The notes under the pieces were generated by a model. The model was not told the origin of the DNA and ran no database searches. It saw only the letters and a program-made list of their open reading frames with translations. DNA of 64,000 nucleotides, taken from contig BQJR01000004.1 of assembly GCA_021604805.1 (NCBI GenBank), forward strand, positions 372,001-436,000, read 5' to 3'. Position numbers and translations under genes: made by a program. Shown in pieces: positions 52,141-60,630 of the stretch; within the stretch, counting starts at the first letter, position 1; each line of letters starts with the position of its first letter. This stretch comes from Planctomycetota bacterium. GTDB taxonomy: Bacteria; Planctomycetota; B15-G4.

Positions 52141-52463
52141 GGGTCGTGACCAGAGGTGGACCAAATCGAAGGAAGGCGGCCTGGGTGGCCAGTGCTCGAC
52201 CGAAGCTCGCACAAGCGTGCGTGCGGACGGTGTGCTTTCGCTGTGATCCGCCGCCCCAGAGAAAGGGCGCCGCACACAGCCAAGCGCTGCAAGTGCGAAT
52301 CATTCTCATTTAAGTGAGAGGCGTCAAGCCCCTCGGGCCAGAAGGCTGGGCGCCACTCTCGCTCGCCCTCGCCGCCAGCGCCAGCTGGAGGCGCTCGGCG
52401 CTTCGCGGCCGCAGCCGCCCGCGCTACCTTGGCGCTGCCCGCCCCCCGCCCGATCCGACCCAC
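52141..52463. promoter_or_regulatory. Divergent promoter region of the Kelch-YHS gene and cbpA
   Basis: This 323-bp region between two divergent starts holds no credible gene. Its centre contains a Fur-box-like sequence at 52294-52308, the only A+T-rich stretch in the neighbourhood. No Shine-Dalgarno is obvious for the cbpA start at 52464. Confidence 0.6.
52294..52308. promoter_or_regulatory. Fur-box-like operator
   Basis: tgcgaatcattctca matches the TGATAATnATTATCA Fur consensus at 11 of 14 defined positions and is followed by an A+T-rich tttaa. It is placed about 155 bases before both the Kelch-YHS and cbpA starts. Iron-dependent control of one or both is inferred. Confidence 0.5.
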
Positions 52464-53528
52464 ATGAAGTTCCAGGACTACTACGAGGTGCTCGGAGTCG
52501 CCCGGGACGCGTCGGAAGCCGAGATCAAGAAGGCCTACCGGCGGCTGGCGCTCAAGTGGCACCCCGACCGCAATCAGGGTGAGGAGCACGAAGCCGCCGA
52601 GGCGCGCTTCAAGCAGATCAGCGAGGCCTACGAGGTGCTCGGGCACGCCGACACGCGCGCTAAGTACGACCGCTTCGGCGAGAACTGGAAGCACGGTCAG
52701 GAGGTACCGCCCGGCGCAGGTGGCGGCGCGGACGGTTTCGGTGGCGGCGCTCAGAGCATGTCGCGCGAAGAGTTCGAACAGATGTTCGGCGGCGCAGGCG
52801 GCTCGGGTGGCTTCTCCGATTTCTTCCGCGAAGCCTTCGGCGACGACATGCGGCGCGACTTCGGCGGCGCGTCCGGCGCGAGCCAGCAACACGCGCGTTA
52901 CCGTTTCCGCGGCGCCGACGTCCAAGCCGAGCTGCGCTTGCCCGTGAGCGAGGCGCTGCTCGGCGGCAAGCGCAGCTTCCAGTTGCCCGGTCGCAGCGCT
53001 TGCCCGAGTTGCGGCGGCACCGGCGAACTGAAGGGCCACGTGTGTCCGGCCTGCGCGGGGATCGGCCAAGTGCGGCGCATGCGCTCGGTGGAGCTCGCGA
53101 TCCCGAAGCAGCTCCGCGCGCACAGCACGCTGCGCTTGCGCGGCCTCGGTGAACCCGGTGCGGGCGACGGTGAGGCCGGCGACCTGTTGCTCGAACTCAG
53201 CCTCGTCGACGACGACCACTACCGCGTTCTCGGCGACGACCTCGAAGCGCGCGCGGTCGTCACACCCTGGGACGCGGAGAGCGGCACGCAACTCGAGCTG
53301 CGCACGGCGCGCGGCGAGGTCAGCGTGAACGTGCCTGCCGGCGCGCGCGCAGGCCAGCGTCTGCGCCTGCGCGGTCAGGGCTTCGCGCGCGCGGGCGGCG
53401 AACACGGCGACTGCTTCGCGCGCGTCGAACTCGACCTGCCGCGCACACTCAGCGACCGCCAACGCGAACTGTTGCGCGAACTCGCCGCGCTCGACACCGA
53501 GCGCTCCGACGGAGGCACGCCCGCATGA
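52464..53528 (+). CDS. cbpA: DnaJ-like co-chaperone CbpA
   Basis: A 354-residue DnaJ-family protein. The N-terminal J-domain has the HPD tripeptide at 33-35 ([11 protein letters not shown]) that activates DnaK. A Gly/Phe-rich stretch follows (about 80-145). A short zinc-ribbon core is present, but with only two CxxCxGxG motifs (CPSCGGTG and CPACAGIG) instead of DnaJ's four, so it is a reduced class between DnaJ and CbpA. The C-terminal substrate-binding beta domains end [18 protein letters not shown]. The next gene encodes a CbpM-like modulator and overlaps by 4 bp, which favours CbpA identity. ATG 52464 starts directly at the J-domain. Confidence 0.85.
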   Translation: MKFQDYYEVLGVARDASEAEIKKAYRRLALKWHPDRNQGEEHEAAEARFKQISEAYEVLGHADTRAKYDRFGENWKHGQEVPPGAGGGADGFGGGAQSMSREEFEQMFGGAGGSGGFSDFFREAFGDDMRRDFGGASGASQQHARYRFRGADVQAELRLPVSEALLGGKRSFQLPGRSACPSCGGTGELKGHVCPACAGIGQVRRMRSVELAIPKQLRAHSTLRLRGLGEPGAGDGEAGDLLLELSLVDDDHYRVLGDDLEARAVVTPWDAESGTQLELRTARGEVSVNVPAGARAGQRLRLRGQGFARAGGEHGDCFARVELDLPRTLSDRQRELLRELAALDTERSDGGTPA

Positions 53529-53773
53529 CCACTCAGCAAGTGCGCATCGACGGCGAGCTGTACCTCAGCGTGGAGACCGTGGCCGAGGTCTACGCGATCA
53601 AGTCGATCTGGCTGCACGAGGTCTGCGACGCGGGCCTGCTGCCCGGCTCCGTGGATCACGACGCCGGGCGCTGGATCGCCGCCATCGAGCTCGACCGCGT
53701 GGCCGCGATCGTGCGCCTGCGCGCCGTGATCGGCAACGACGTCGACGCGATCTCGGCGCTGCTGTCGGGCTGA
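53525..53773 (+). CDS. cbpM: CbpM-like chaperone modulator (MerR-type fold)
   Basis: An 82-residue protein beginning [40 protein letters not shown] has the MerR-family helix-turn-helix appearance of CbpM, and [20 protein letters not shown] is the second helix pair. CbpM binds the CbpA J-domain and blocks its stimulation of DnaK. The start overlaps the cbpA stop (ATGA), the arrangement seen in other bacteria. Confidence 0.75.
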   Translation: MTTQQVRIDGELYLSVETVAEVYAIKSIWLHEVCDAGLLPGSVDHDAGRWIAAIELDRVAAIVRLRAVIGNDVDAISALLSG

Positions 53774-53964
53774 GGCGCGGTCTCCGCAGGCGGCTTCGAG
53801 CCCGCTGGCACGCCGTCGTCACCCCGCCCCGAGATTCTCGGCATCAATCTGGCGGTCGGCGCAGGGCCGTTGCGCCTGGGGGGCTGACCGCAGCTCCGAC
53901 CCGGCGCAGCGCTGCTCCGCCCACGGGCCCGCGGTCGCACGCTTCCCCCACCGAGACCGTCACG

Positions 53965-55668
53965 ATGCTTCCCTTCCGCGCCCTCGCGACGCTCAGCGCG
54001 CTCGCCCTCGCCGCCGCCCCACTCGCGGCGCAACACGCCCCCGGCCACGTGCTCGACCACCGTTTCATCGCGGAAAACCTCGGCGGCTTCCTCGGCCCGG
54101 TCGAGGATGGCGACCAGCTCGGCTACGCGCTCTGCGTGGTGGGTGACGTCGACGGCAACGGCGTGGACGACATCGCCGCCGGCATGCCCAACGCCGACGA
54201 GCCGGGCCAGCTCACCTCCTCCGGACGCGTGTGGATCCTGTTCATGGATGCTGACGGCGACGTCGTCGCCTCCCAAGCCATCGACGCGTCCCAAGGCCCG
54301 CTCCCCTTTACGCTCGCCGACGGCGACCGCTTCGGCGCCGCACTCGCGCCCGCCGGCGACCTCAACGACGACGGCGTCCCCGACCTCTGGGTCGGCGCTT
54401 ACGGCGACGACGACGGCGCCACGCCGCTCAACTACACCGGCCCCGGCGCGCTCTACGCCGTGATGCTCTCGCCCAGCGGAAAAGTCGAGGACGCCGCCAA
54501 ACTCAGCACGAGCTCGGGCCTCGCGCTGGACCTCACAGGCGGCTTCGGCAGCGCCGTGGCCAACATCGGCGACCTCGACGGCAACGGCGTGCCCGACCTG
54601 GTCGTGGGCGCGCCCTACACCTCCGCGCCCACGAACGCGCGCGGCGCGATCTGGATGCTCCTCATGGACCCCGGCGCCAAGATCAAGAGCGCCGTGATGC
54701 ACTCCGCGCTGACCGTGCCCGACCTCGCCGGGCTCTCCGACGACGCGCAGTTCGGCTCGTCGGTGACGGGCATCGGCGACATCGACCACAACGGCCGGCC
54801 CGACTTCGTGGTGGGCGCCGCCACCGACGACGTGCTGACACCGACCGACGGCTCGATCTGGTTCCTGCGCACGCAAGGCTCCACGAGCATCAAGAACGCC
54901 AGGCGCTTCGCCGCCGACAGCGCGGCCTTCGCCGGCGACGGTCCTGAAACGCTCAACTACTTCGGCCGCTCACTCGCGCTCCTCGGCGACGTGGATCAAG
55001 ACGGCACGGTGGACATCGCGGTCGGCGCCTCGAACGCCGGCGACCAGCTCGAAGGCACGGTGTGGGTGCTGACCTGTCGCAGCTCGCAACTGAGCCCCGT
55101 GAAGAGCGTCACCCGACTGGATGGTGACGAAGGCTTCCTGCCCTTCACGGTCACGTTCTTCGACGGCTTCGGCTTCGCGCTCGCCCCCGCCGGCGACCTC
55201 AACGGCGACGGCACACCCGACCTGCTCGCCGGCATCCCCGGCTACGACGGCAGCGGGACCAACCTCGGCGCCTTCGCGCAACTCGCCTTGCGCGGCCCGA
55301 CCGTCGTAAACCTCGGTGGCGAAGTCGGCGGTGGCGCGCCGCCCTCACTCAGCGTGGAGGGCACGCTCGTCGGTGGCGAAGACTTCACGGTGCAGATGAA
55401 GAACGGACCGTCACTCGGACAAGCCACGGCCGTGGTCGGCGCCACGGCGATCCACGCGCCATTCAAAGGTGGCGTGATGGTGCCCGCGCCCGACCTGCTG
55501 CTCTCCAGCTTCGCGCTCGACGGCATCGGCTACCTCGGCATCACGGCACCCTGGCCGGTCGGCTTCCCGCTGGGCCTCGAGCTCTACCTGCAACTCTGGA
55601 TGCCCGACGCCAACGCCCCGCTGGGTTACTCGGGCAGCAACGCTCTCTTGCTGATCGCCGGCGCGTAG
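53965..55668 (+). CDS. Exported FG-GAP-repeat protein with lineage-type C-terminal tail domain
   Basis: A 567-residue exported protein with a signal peptide (1-23, ending PLAAQ). Six or seven FG-GAP repeats follow, with calcium-binding loops such as GDVDGNGVDDIAAGMP, GDLNDDGVPDLWVGAY, GDLDGNGVPDLVVGAP, GDIDHNGRPDFVVGAA, GDVDQDGTVDIAVGAS and GDLNGDGTPDLLAGIP; these build a beta-propeller, as in integrin alpha chains. The last 130 residues (VNLGGEVGGGAPPSLSVEG onwards, ending YSGSNALLLIAGA) form the same tail domain as in the proteins at 19211 and 25780. The ligand is unknown. Confidence 0.85.
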   Translation: MLPFRALATLSALALAAAPLAAQHAPGHVLDHRFIAENLGGFLGPVEDGDQLGYALCVVGDVDGNGVDDIAAGMPNADEPGQLTSSGRVWILFMDADGDVVASQAIDASQGPLPFTLADGDRFGAALAPAGDLNDDGVPDLWVGAYGDDDGATPLNYTGPGALYAVMLSPSGKVEDAAKLSTSSGLALDLTGGFGSAVANIGDLDGNGVPDLVVGAPYTSAPTNARGAIWMLLMDPGAKIKSAVMHSALTVPDLAGLSDDAQFGSSVTGIGDIDHNGRPDFVVGAATDDVLTPTDGSIWFLRTQGSTSIKNARRFAADSAAFAGDGPETLNYFGRSLALLGDVDQDGTVDIAVGASNAGDQLEGTVWVLTCRSSQLSPVKSVTRLDGDEGFLPFTVTFFDGFGFALAPAGDLNGDGTPDLLAGIPGYDGSGTNLGAFAQLALRGPTVVNLGGEVGGGAPPSLSVEGTLVGGEDFTVQMKNGPSLGQATAVVGATAIHAPFKGGVMVPAPDLLLSSFALDGIGYLGITAPWPVGFPLGLELYLQLWMPDANAPLGYSGSNALLLIAGA

Positions 55669-55874
55669 GGGCGCGACCAGGGCCCGTGCCGGAACTCAGT
55701 CCACGAAAGCTCGCCGCGCGTCGGCCCGCTCCTCGACAGCGCGGGTCGAGGCGCGGGGCTCAGCTCGGAGCGAGGCGTGGGGCGTGTCGCGGATCCACCG
55801 CTACACTGAGATCAAGCCGCAGCGTGTCGCCACGCGCGCGCCGGTCCGCGATCTCCCCGTCTCGCCGAGCCTCG

Positions 55875-56438
55875 ATGCCCGACCCCACGCGCACCACTCG
55901 ACTGCTGCAACGCGTGGAAGCAGGTGACGACGCTGCAGCCGACGAGTTGCTCCCGCTGGTCTACGACGAGTTGCGCCAGCTCGCCGAGCGGCAGATGGGC
56001 AACGAACCCGCGGCGCACACGCTGCAACCCACGGCGCTCGTGCACGAAGCCTGGCTGCGCATGGTCGACGACCTCGGCGCGAGCCCCGGCGGACGCCGAC
56101 AGTTCTTCGCCTTCGCGGCGCGCGTGATGCGCAACGTGCTCGTGGATCACGCGCGCGCACGTCGCGCCGACAAGCGCGGCGGCAAACACGTGCGTCGCCC
56201 ACTCGAACAAGCCGTGGTGCTCTACGAAGACAGCGTGCACGACCTGGTCGAGCTGGACGAAGCGCTCGCACGCCTGGCGGAGTTCGACGAACAACTCGTG
56301 CGCATCGTGGAGCTGCGTTTCTTCGCCGGCTTGAGCGCGCGCGAGGCAGCCGAGGTGCTCGACGTCCCCTTGCGCAGCCTGGAGCGCGGCTGGGCCACGG
56401 CGCGTGCGTGGTTGCGCGGGAGCATGATCGAACGGTGA
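55875..56438 (+). CDS. ECF-type RNA polymerase sigma factor (Sig-70_X6-like)
   Basis: A 187-residue alternative sigma factor with region 2 ([23 protein letters not shown] to FAARVMRNVLVDHARARRADKRGG) and region 4 (DEQLVRIVELRFFAGLSAREAAEVLDVPLRSLERGWATARAWL). [17 protein letters not shown] is the subtype marker. Its last codon overlaps the kinase start by 4 bp (GTGA), so sigma factor and kinase are made together. Phosphorylation or TPR-mediated release of the sigma factor by the kinase is a reasonable model but not seen in the sequence. ATG 55875 is the start that aligns with family length. Confidence 0.93.
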   Translation: MPDPTRTTRLLQRVEAGDDAAADELLPLVYDELRQLAERQMGNEPAAHTLQPTALVHEAWLRMVDDLGASPGGRRQFFAFAARVMRNVLVDHARARRADKRGGKHVRRPLEQAVVLYEDSVHDLVELDEALARLAEFDEQLVRIVELRFFAGLSAREAAEVLDVPLRSLERGWATARAWLRGSMIER

Positions 56439-59191
56439 GCGTGGGCAACTGGGAGCACGTGCGCGAGCTGTTCGAGTCGGCGCTCGACGTGGAGCCCGCG
56501 GCGCGCACGGCCTTGCTCGACCGACGCTGCTCCGGCGACGTCGAGCTGCGCCGCGAGGTCGAACGTCTGCTCGAGTTGCACCGCGACGACGAGTTCCTGC
56601 ACGCGCCCGAAGCCAGCGCGCGCCGCGACCTGTTGTCCGCGCCACTCGCGCGCCTCGACGTGGGCAGCGATTTCGCCGGCTTCGAGATCCTCGGCCTGCT
56701 CGGCAGCGGCGGCATGGGCGCCGTGTACGAGGCGCGCCAGCGTGAACCGAGTCGTCGCGTGGCGCTCAAGGTCTTGCGCGACGCGGCGCCGTCGGAGCAA
56801 GCCGTCGCGCGCTTCCGCTGGGAAGCCGAGTTGCTCGCGCGCCTGCGTCATCCCGGGATCGCGCAGGTGTATGCGGCCGGCGTGGAGCGCGAGGGCGGCG
56901 CGGGACTCGGCGGCGGCGTAGAGCTCGGCGGCGGCGCGGAACTCGGCGGCGGCGTGCCGTGGTTCGCGCTGGAGCTCGTGGAGGGCGCGCTGCCGATCAC
57001 CGAGTTCGTGCGCGCAGGCGGCGTCGATCGCGACGCGGCGCTCGCGCTCTTCTGCGCCGCCTGCGACGCCGTGCAACACGGTCACAACCACGGCGTGATC
57101 CATCGCGACCTCAAACCCGCGAACGTGCTGGTCGACGACGAAGCGCGCGTGAAACTGATCGACTTCGGCGTGGCGCAGCTCGCCAACGACGACGGCCTCA
57201 CGCGGCTCACACGCGCGGGCGACCTGGTAGGCACGTTCGGGACGATGAGCCCCGAGCAACTCGAAGGCGCCTCCGACCAAGTCGATGCGCGCGCCGACGT
57301 GTACGCACTCGGCGCCGTGCTGCACGAGTTGTTGTGCGGCGCGCCGCTGCACGACCTGCGCGGCTGTTCGCTCACCGAGATCGCGCGGCGCGTACGGCAC
57401 GAAAGGCCGTCGCGCCCGAGCGAGGTGCGCCCCGGCGTGTCCGAGGAGCTCGACTGGATCGTGACGCGCGCGGTCGAGCACGACCCGGCACGACGCTACG
57501 CGAGCGCCTCCGAGCTCGCCGCCGACGTGCGCCGCTTCCGCGCGCGCGAGCCGGTGCTCGCCGGCCCCGTGTCGAGCGCCTACCTGCTGCGCAGCTTCGT
57601 GCGTCGGCATCGCGCGGGCGTGGTCGCCACGACTGCGGTGCTGCTCGCGCTGCTCGGCGGGCTCGTCAGCACCACGGTGTGGATGTGGCGCGCCGAGGAA
57701 AGCGCGCAAGCCGCCCGCGCGCAAGCCGAGCTCGCCGAGGAACAACGTCTGCTCGCCGCACAACAGAGCCTGCGCGCCGAAGAGCAGCGCGTGATCGCCG
57801 AGAGCGAACGCGCGCGCGCTGAACGTGAGTCGGCGTCGTCGCGCGCGGTGGCGGACTTCGTCGTCGGGCTGATCCGCTCGCCCGACCCCGCGCTCGACGG
57901 CAAAGAAGTGCGCGTGGTCGACGTGCTCGCGCGCGCCGACGAGCAACTCGAGCGCTCGCTCGTCGATCAACCCGGCATCGCCGCCACGCTGCACGCCACG
58001 CTGGGTCGACTGCACTACAACCTCGGGCTGCTCGACGAGGCCGAAGCGCAGCTCGCGACCGCGCTCGCGCTCACGCCGCTCGACGACGCCGCGCAACGCA
58101 ACGAACACCTGGCCGCGCGTGCCTCGCTGGGTGTCGTGCGTCGCGATGCGGGCGACCTGATCGGCGCGGAAGCCGACTTGCTGGCGGTGCTCGCGGCGCG
58201 TCGCACACAGCTCGGCGCCGACCACGAAGACACCGCGAGCACACTCGCGGAGCTCGCCGGCCTGCGTCGCGCGCAAGGTCGGATGGGTGAAGCTGGCGAG
58301 CTCTACGTGGCGGCGCTGTCGGTGCTGCGCGATCGACTCGGCCCCGACCACGAGCGCGTGTTGCGCGTGGAAGCGAACCTCGCGGCGCTCGACCTCGCGC
58401 GTCGTCGGCACGTGGAGGCGGCAGAGCGCCTGACCGAGGTCGTGCCGCGCATGCGCGAACACCTCGGCCGTCGACACCCCGCCACCTTGACGGCGCTGGC
58501 CAACCTCGCGAGCCTGCGCGTGTTCACCGGCCAGCTCGACGAAGGCGCGCGCCTGCTCGATGAAGTCATGCGCGGACATCGCGAGATCCTGCCCGCGGGC
58601 CACCCGAGCTTGCTCGCCGACCTGTCGAACCTCTCGGTGTTGCGCCTGCAGCTCGGGGAGTTCGACGAGGCCGTGCGCCTGTGCAGCGAAGTGATCGCGA
58701 CACGCAGCGCCGACGCGCCGCTCGCCCCGGATGTGATCCTGATGCGCTGCAACCTCACACACATGCTGCACGCGGCCGGTAACGAGACGCGACTCGACCA
58801 AGAGCTCGAAGCCCTGCTCGCGCTCGACCTCGCAAACACGCTGGAGCAACCCGGCGCGCTGGCCTACGTGGAGAACACCTCGCGCGACGTGGCCCTGTGG
58901 GGACGTGGCGAACAAGCCCTCGCGCTGACGCAGGCCGGGATCGACGGTCGCGCGCGCCTCGCCCCCGACGACCTCGAAGGCCGCTTCGCCGCCAGGCGCG
59001 CCCACCTGCTCGCGCGCGCGATCCTCGGCGACGACGTGGACGCAGAACTCGACACGCTGTGCGAGATCCGCGCGCAACTTCCCACGTCGCAACACGCCGG
59101 ACTCGACGACGCGCTGCTCGCCTCCTTTGCGAAAGACGGACTCACGCACGCTGCGCTAAGCTGGCGCGATCGCTGCATCGCGGGAGAGTGA
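56435..59191 (+). CDS. Transmembrane Ser/Thr protein kinase with TPR C-terminal region
   Basis: A 918-residue PknB-type kinase beginning at GTG 56435 inside the sigma gene's stop. The glycine loop GSGGMG (90-95), ATP-binding K112, HRDLKPAN (223-230), DFG (243-245) and GTFGTMSPEQLEG are intact. Repeated GGG(V/A)EL units (18-bp minisatellite, residues about 158-175) lengthen the hinge after the N-lobe. A transmembrane helix lies near 405-425 (AGVVATTAVLLALLGGLVS), then a coiled EEQRLLAAQQ stretch and about 450 residues of TPR units (HYNLGLLDEAEAQLATAL, LANLASLRVFTGQLDEGARLL). It is operonic with the upstream sigma factor and possibly the cyclase lipoprotein 3 bp downstream. Confidence 0.93.
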   Translation: MSVGNWEHVRELFESALDVEPAARTALLDRRCSGDVELRREVERLLELHRDDEFLHAPEASARRDLLSAPLARLDVGSDFAGFEILGLLGSGGMGAVYEARQREPSRRVALKVLRDAAPSEQAVARFRWEAELLARLRHPGIAQVYAAGVEREGGAGLGGGVELGGGAELGGGVPWFALELVEGALPITEFVRAGGVDRDAALALFCAACDAVQHGHNHGVIHRDLKPANVLVDDEARVKLIDFGVAQLANDDGLTRLTRAGDLVGTFGTMSPEQLEGASDQVDARADVYALGAVLHELLCGAPLHDLRGCSLTEIARRVRHERPSRPSEVRPGVSEELDWIVTRAVEHDPARRYASASELAADVRRFRAREPVLAGPVSSAYLLRSFVRRHRAGVVATTAVLLALLGGLVSTTVWMWRAEESAQAARAQAELAEEQRLLAAQQSLRAEEQRVIAESERARAERESASSRAVADFVVGLIRSPDPALDGKEVRVVDVLARADEQLERSLVDQPGIAATLHATLGRLHYNLGLLDEAEAQLATALALTPLDDAAQRNEHLAARASLGVVRRDAGDLIGAEADLLAVLAARRTQLGADHEDTASTLAELAGLRRAQGRMGEAGELYVAALSVLRDRLGPDHERVLRVEANLAALDLARRRHVEAAERLTEVVPRMREHLGRRHPATLTALANLASLRVFTGQLDEGARLLDEVMRGHREILPAGHPSLLADLSNLSVLRLQLGEFDEAVRLCSEVIATRSADAPLAPDVILMRCNLTHMLHAAGNETRLDQELEALLALDLANTLEQPGALAYVENTSRDVALWGRGEQALALTQAGIDGRARLAPDDLEGRFAARRAHLLARAILGDDVDAELDTLCEIRAQLPTSQHAGLDDALLASFAKDGLTHAALSWRDRCIAGE
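56906..56959. repeat. 18-bp in-frame minisatellite in the kinase hinge
   Basis: Three 18-bp units (56906, 56924, 56942) with core ctcggcggcggcg encode LGGGVE, LGGGAE and LGGGVP. They are inserted in the kinase domain just before PWFALELVEG, the hinge. Confidence 0.88.
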
Positions 59192-59194
59192 GCC

Positions 59195-59992
59195 ATGCGT
59201 CTTGTCGTGTTGTTGTCCGTGCTGTGCGCTGTCGCTTGCGCCCACACCGGATCCGCCGGCCCCGGCTTCCCCACTCGCGGCCGCTGGATCGACATGTCGC
59301 ACACCTACGACGCGTCCACGATCTACTGGCCCACTTCCGACCCCTTCGAGTTGGAGGTCGTGAGTCACGGCTACACCGACCAGGGCTTCTTCTACGCGGC
59401 CAACGCCTTCCGCACGGCGGAGCACGGGGGCACGCACCTCGATGCGCCGATCCACTTCGCCGAAGGTAAGCGCGCCGTCGACGAGTTGCCGATCGATCAA
59501 CTGATCGGGCCCGCGGTGGTCGTGGACGTGAGCGCACAAGCCGCGCAGAACGCCGACTACCAAGTGAGCGTGACCGACTTGCAAGCCTGGGAAGCCGAGC
59601 ACGGCCGCATCCCCGACGGCGCGATCGTGTTGCTGCATACGGGCTTTGGCAAGCGTTGGCCCGACGCGGCGAGCTACCTCGGAACCGCCGAGCGCGGCGC
59701 CGACGCGCTGGCCAAGCTGCACTTCCCCGGCCTGCACGCCGAGGCGGCGCGCTGGCTCACACGCGAACGCGCACCCGGCGCGCTCGGCCTCGATACCGCC
59801 AGCATCGACCGCGGCCAGACGACGAAGTTCGAGAGCCACGTGGAACTCTTCCTGCACGACGTGCCCGCCATCGAGAACGTGGCGAACCTGCACCTGTTGC
59901 CGCCCACCGGCGCGTGGATCGTGGCGCTCCCGATGAAAATCGGCGACGGCAGCGGCGCGCCCGTGCGCGTGGCCGCGTGGTTGCCGGAGTAG
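59195..59992 (+). CDS. Cyclase-family lipoprotein (kynurenine formamidase-like)
   Basis: A 265-residue metal-dependent hydrolase of the cyclase superfamily. The metal motif HGGTHLDAPIHF (77-88) is intact, and GRWIDMSHTYDASTIYWP and ESHVELFLHDVPAIENVANL match kynurenine formamidase and polyketide cyclase relatives. The N-terminus LLSVLCAVACAHT has a lipobox-like Cys (C15), so it is probably anchored outside the cytosol. It starts 3 bp after the kinase stop, suggesting the same transcript as the sigma-kinase pair. The substrate is not predictable; formamide or lactone hydrolysis is known in the family. Confidence 0.83.
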   Translation: MRLVVLLSVLCAVACAHTGSAGPGFPTRGRWIDMSHTYDASTIYWPTSDPFELEVVSHGYTDQGFFYAANAFRTAEHGGTHLDAPIHFAEGKRAVDELPIDQLIGPAVVVDVSAQAAQNADYQVSVTDLQAWEAEHGRIPDGAIVLLHTGFGKRWPDAASYLGTAERGADALAKLHFPGLHAEAARWLTRERAPGALGLDTASIDRGQTTKFESHVELFLHDVPAIENVANLHLLPPTGAWIVALPMKIGDGSGAPVRVAAWLPE

Positions 59993-60002
59993 GCGCGCGG
60001 GC

Positions 60003-60533
60003 TCAGCGCAAGGCGTCGTAGCCCGCGCGGTCGATCACGAAGCGCAGCACGCGCAGGCCGTCTTCTTCGAACTCGCCGTCGGCTTGCAGGCCGCACTTCT
60101 CGAGCACGTGGATCGACGCGGCGTTCTCGGGCAGCACGAAGCCTGCGATGCGTTCGAGGCCGATCTCGTCGAAGCCGTAGGCGATGCTCGCGCGGCTTGC
60201 TTCGGTGGCGTAGCCGCGCCCCCAGTGTTCGCGCAGTAGGCGGTAGCCCACGTCGACCACATCGAGATCGGGGAGGTACTTCAGGCCGCAGAAGCCGATC
60301 ACTTCGCCGGTGGACTTGAGCACGCACGACCAGCGCCCGTACCCGACGGTTTCGAAGTCGGGGTAGTTCTCGATGCGCGCGAGCGAGGCCTCCACCGACT
60401 CGAGCATCGGCTCGGCGGTGTAGCGCATGACCTCGATGTCGGTGTTGAGCTTGAAGAAGGCTTCGGCGTCTTCGGGAATCGAGGCACGGTGCAACAAGCG
60501 TTCGGTTTCGGGACCGATGCGGTGATCTGACAT
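60003..60533 (-). CDS. GNAT family N-acetyltransferase (RimJ/RimL type)
   Basis: A 176-residue acetyltransferase. The acetyl-CoA-binding loop is YRLLREHWGRGYATEASRASIAYGF (about 95-120), preceded by GFCGLKYLPDLDVVDVGY and followed by RIAGFVLPENAASIHVLEKCGL, the standard RimJ/RimL order. The substrate amine is unknown; ribosomal protein alpha-N-acetylation is typical but small-molecule detoxification is also common. The gene is convergent with the cyclase gene (10-bp gap). Confidence 0.9.
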   Translation of the reverse strand: MSDHRIGPETERLLHRASIPEDAEAFFKLNTDIEVMRYTAEPMLESVEASLARIENYPDFETVGYGRWSCVLKSTGEVIGFCGLKYLPDLDVVDVGYRLLREHWGRGYATEASRASIAYGFDEIGLERIAGFVLPENAASIHVLEKCGLQADGEFEEDGLRVLRFVIDRAGYDALR

Positions 60534-60630
60534 GCGGAGGCCTCCCCGTCCGACTTCAGTGGATGCGCGAGGCCGTGGGCGGCGACGGCGCGCGATGCGA
60601 GCGCGACAAACTAACGCATCCCGCGCTCAC

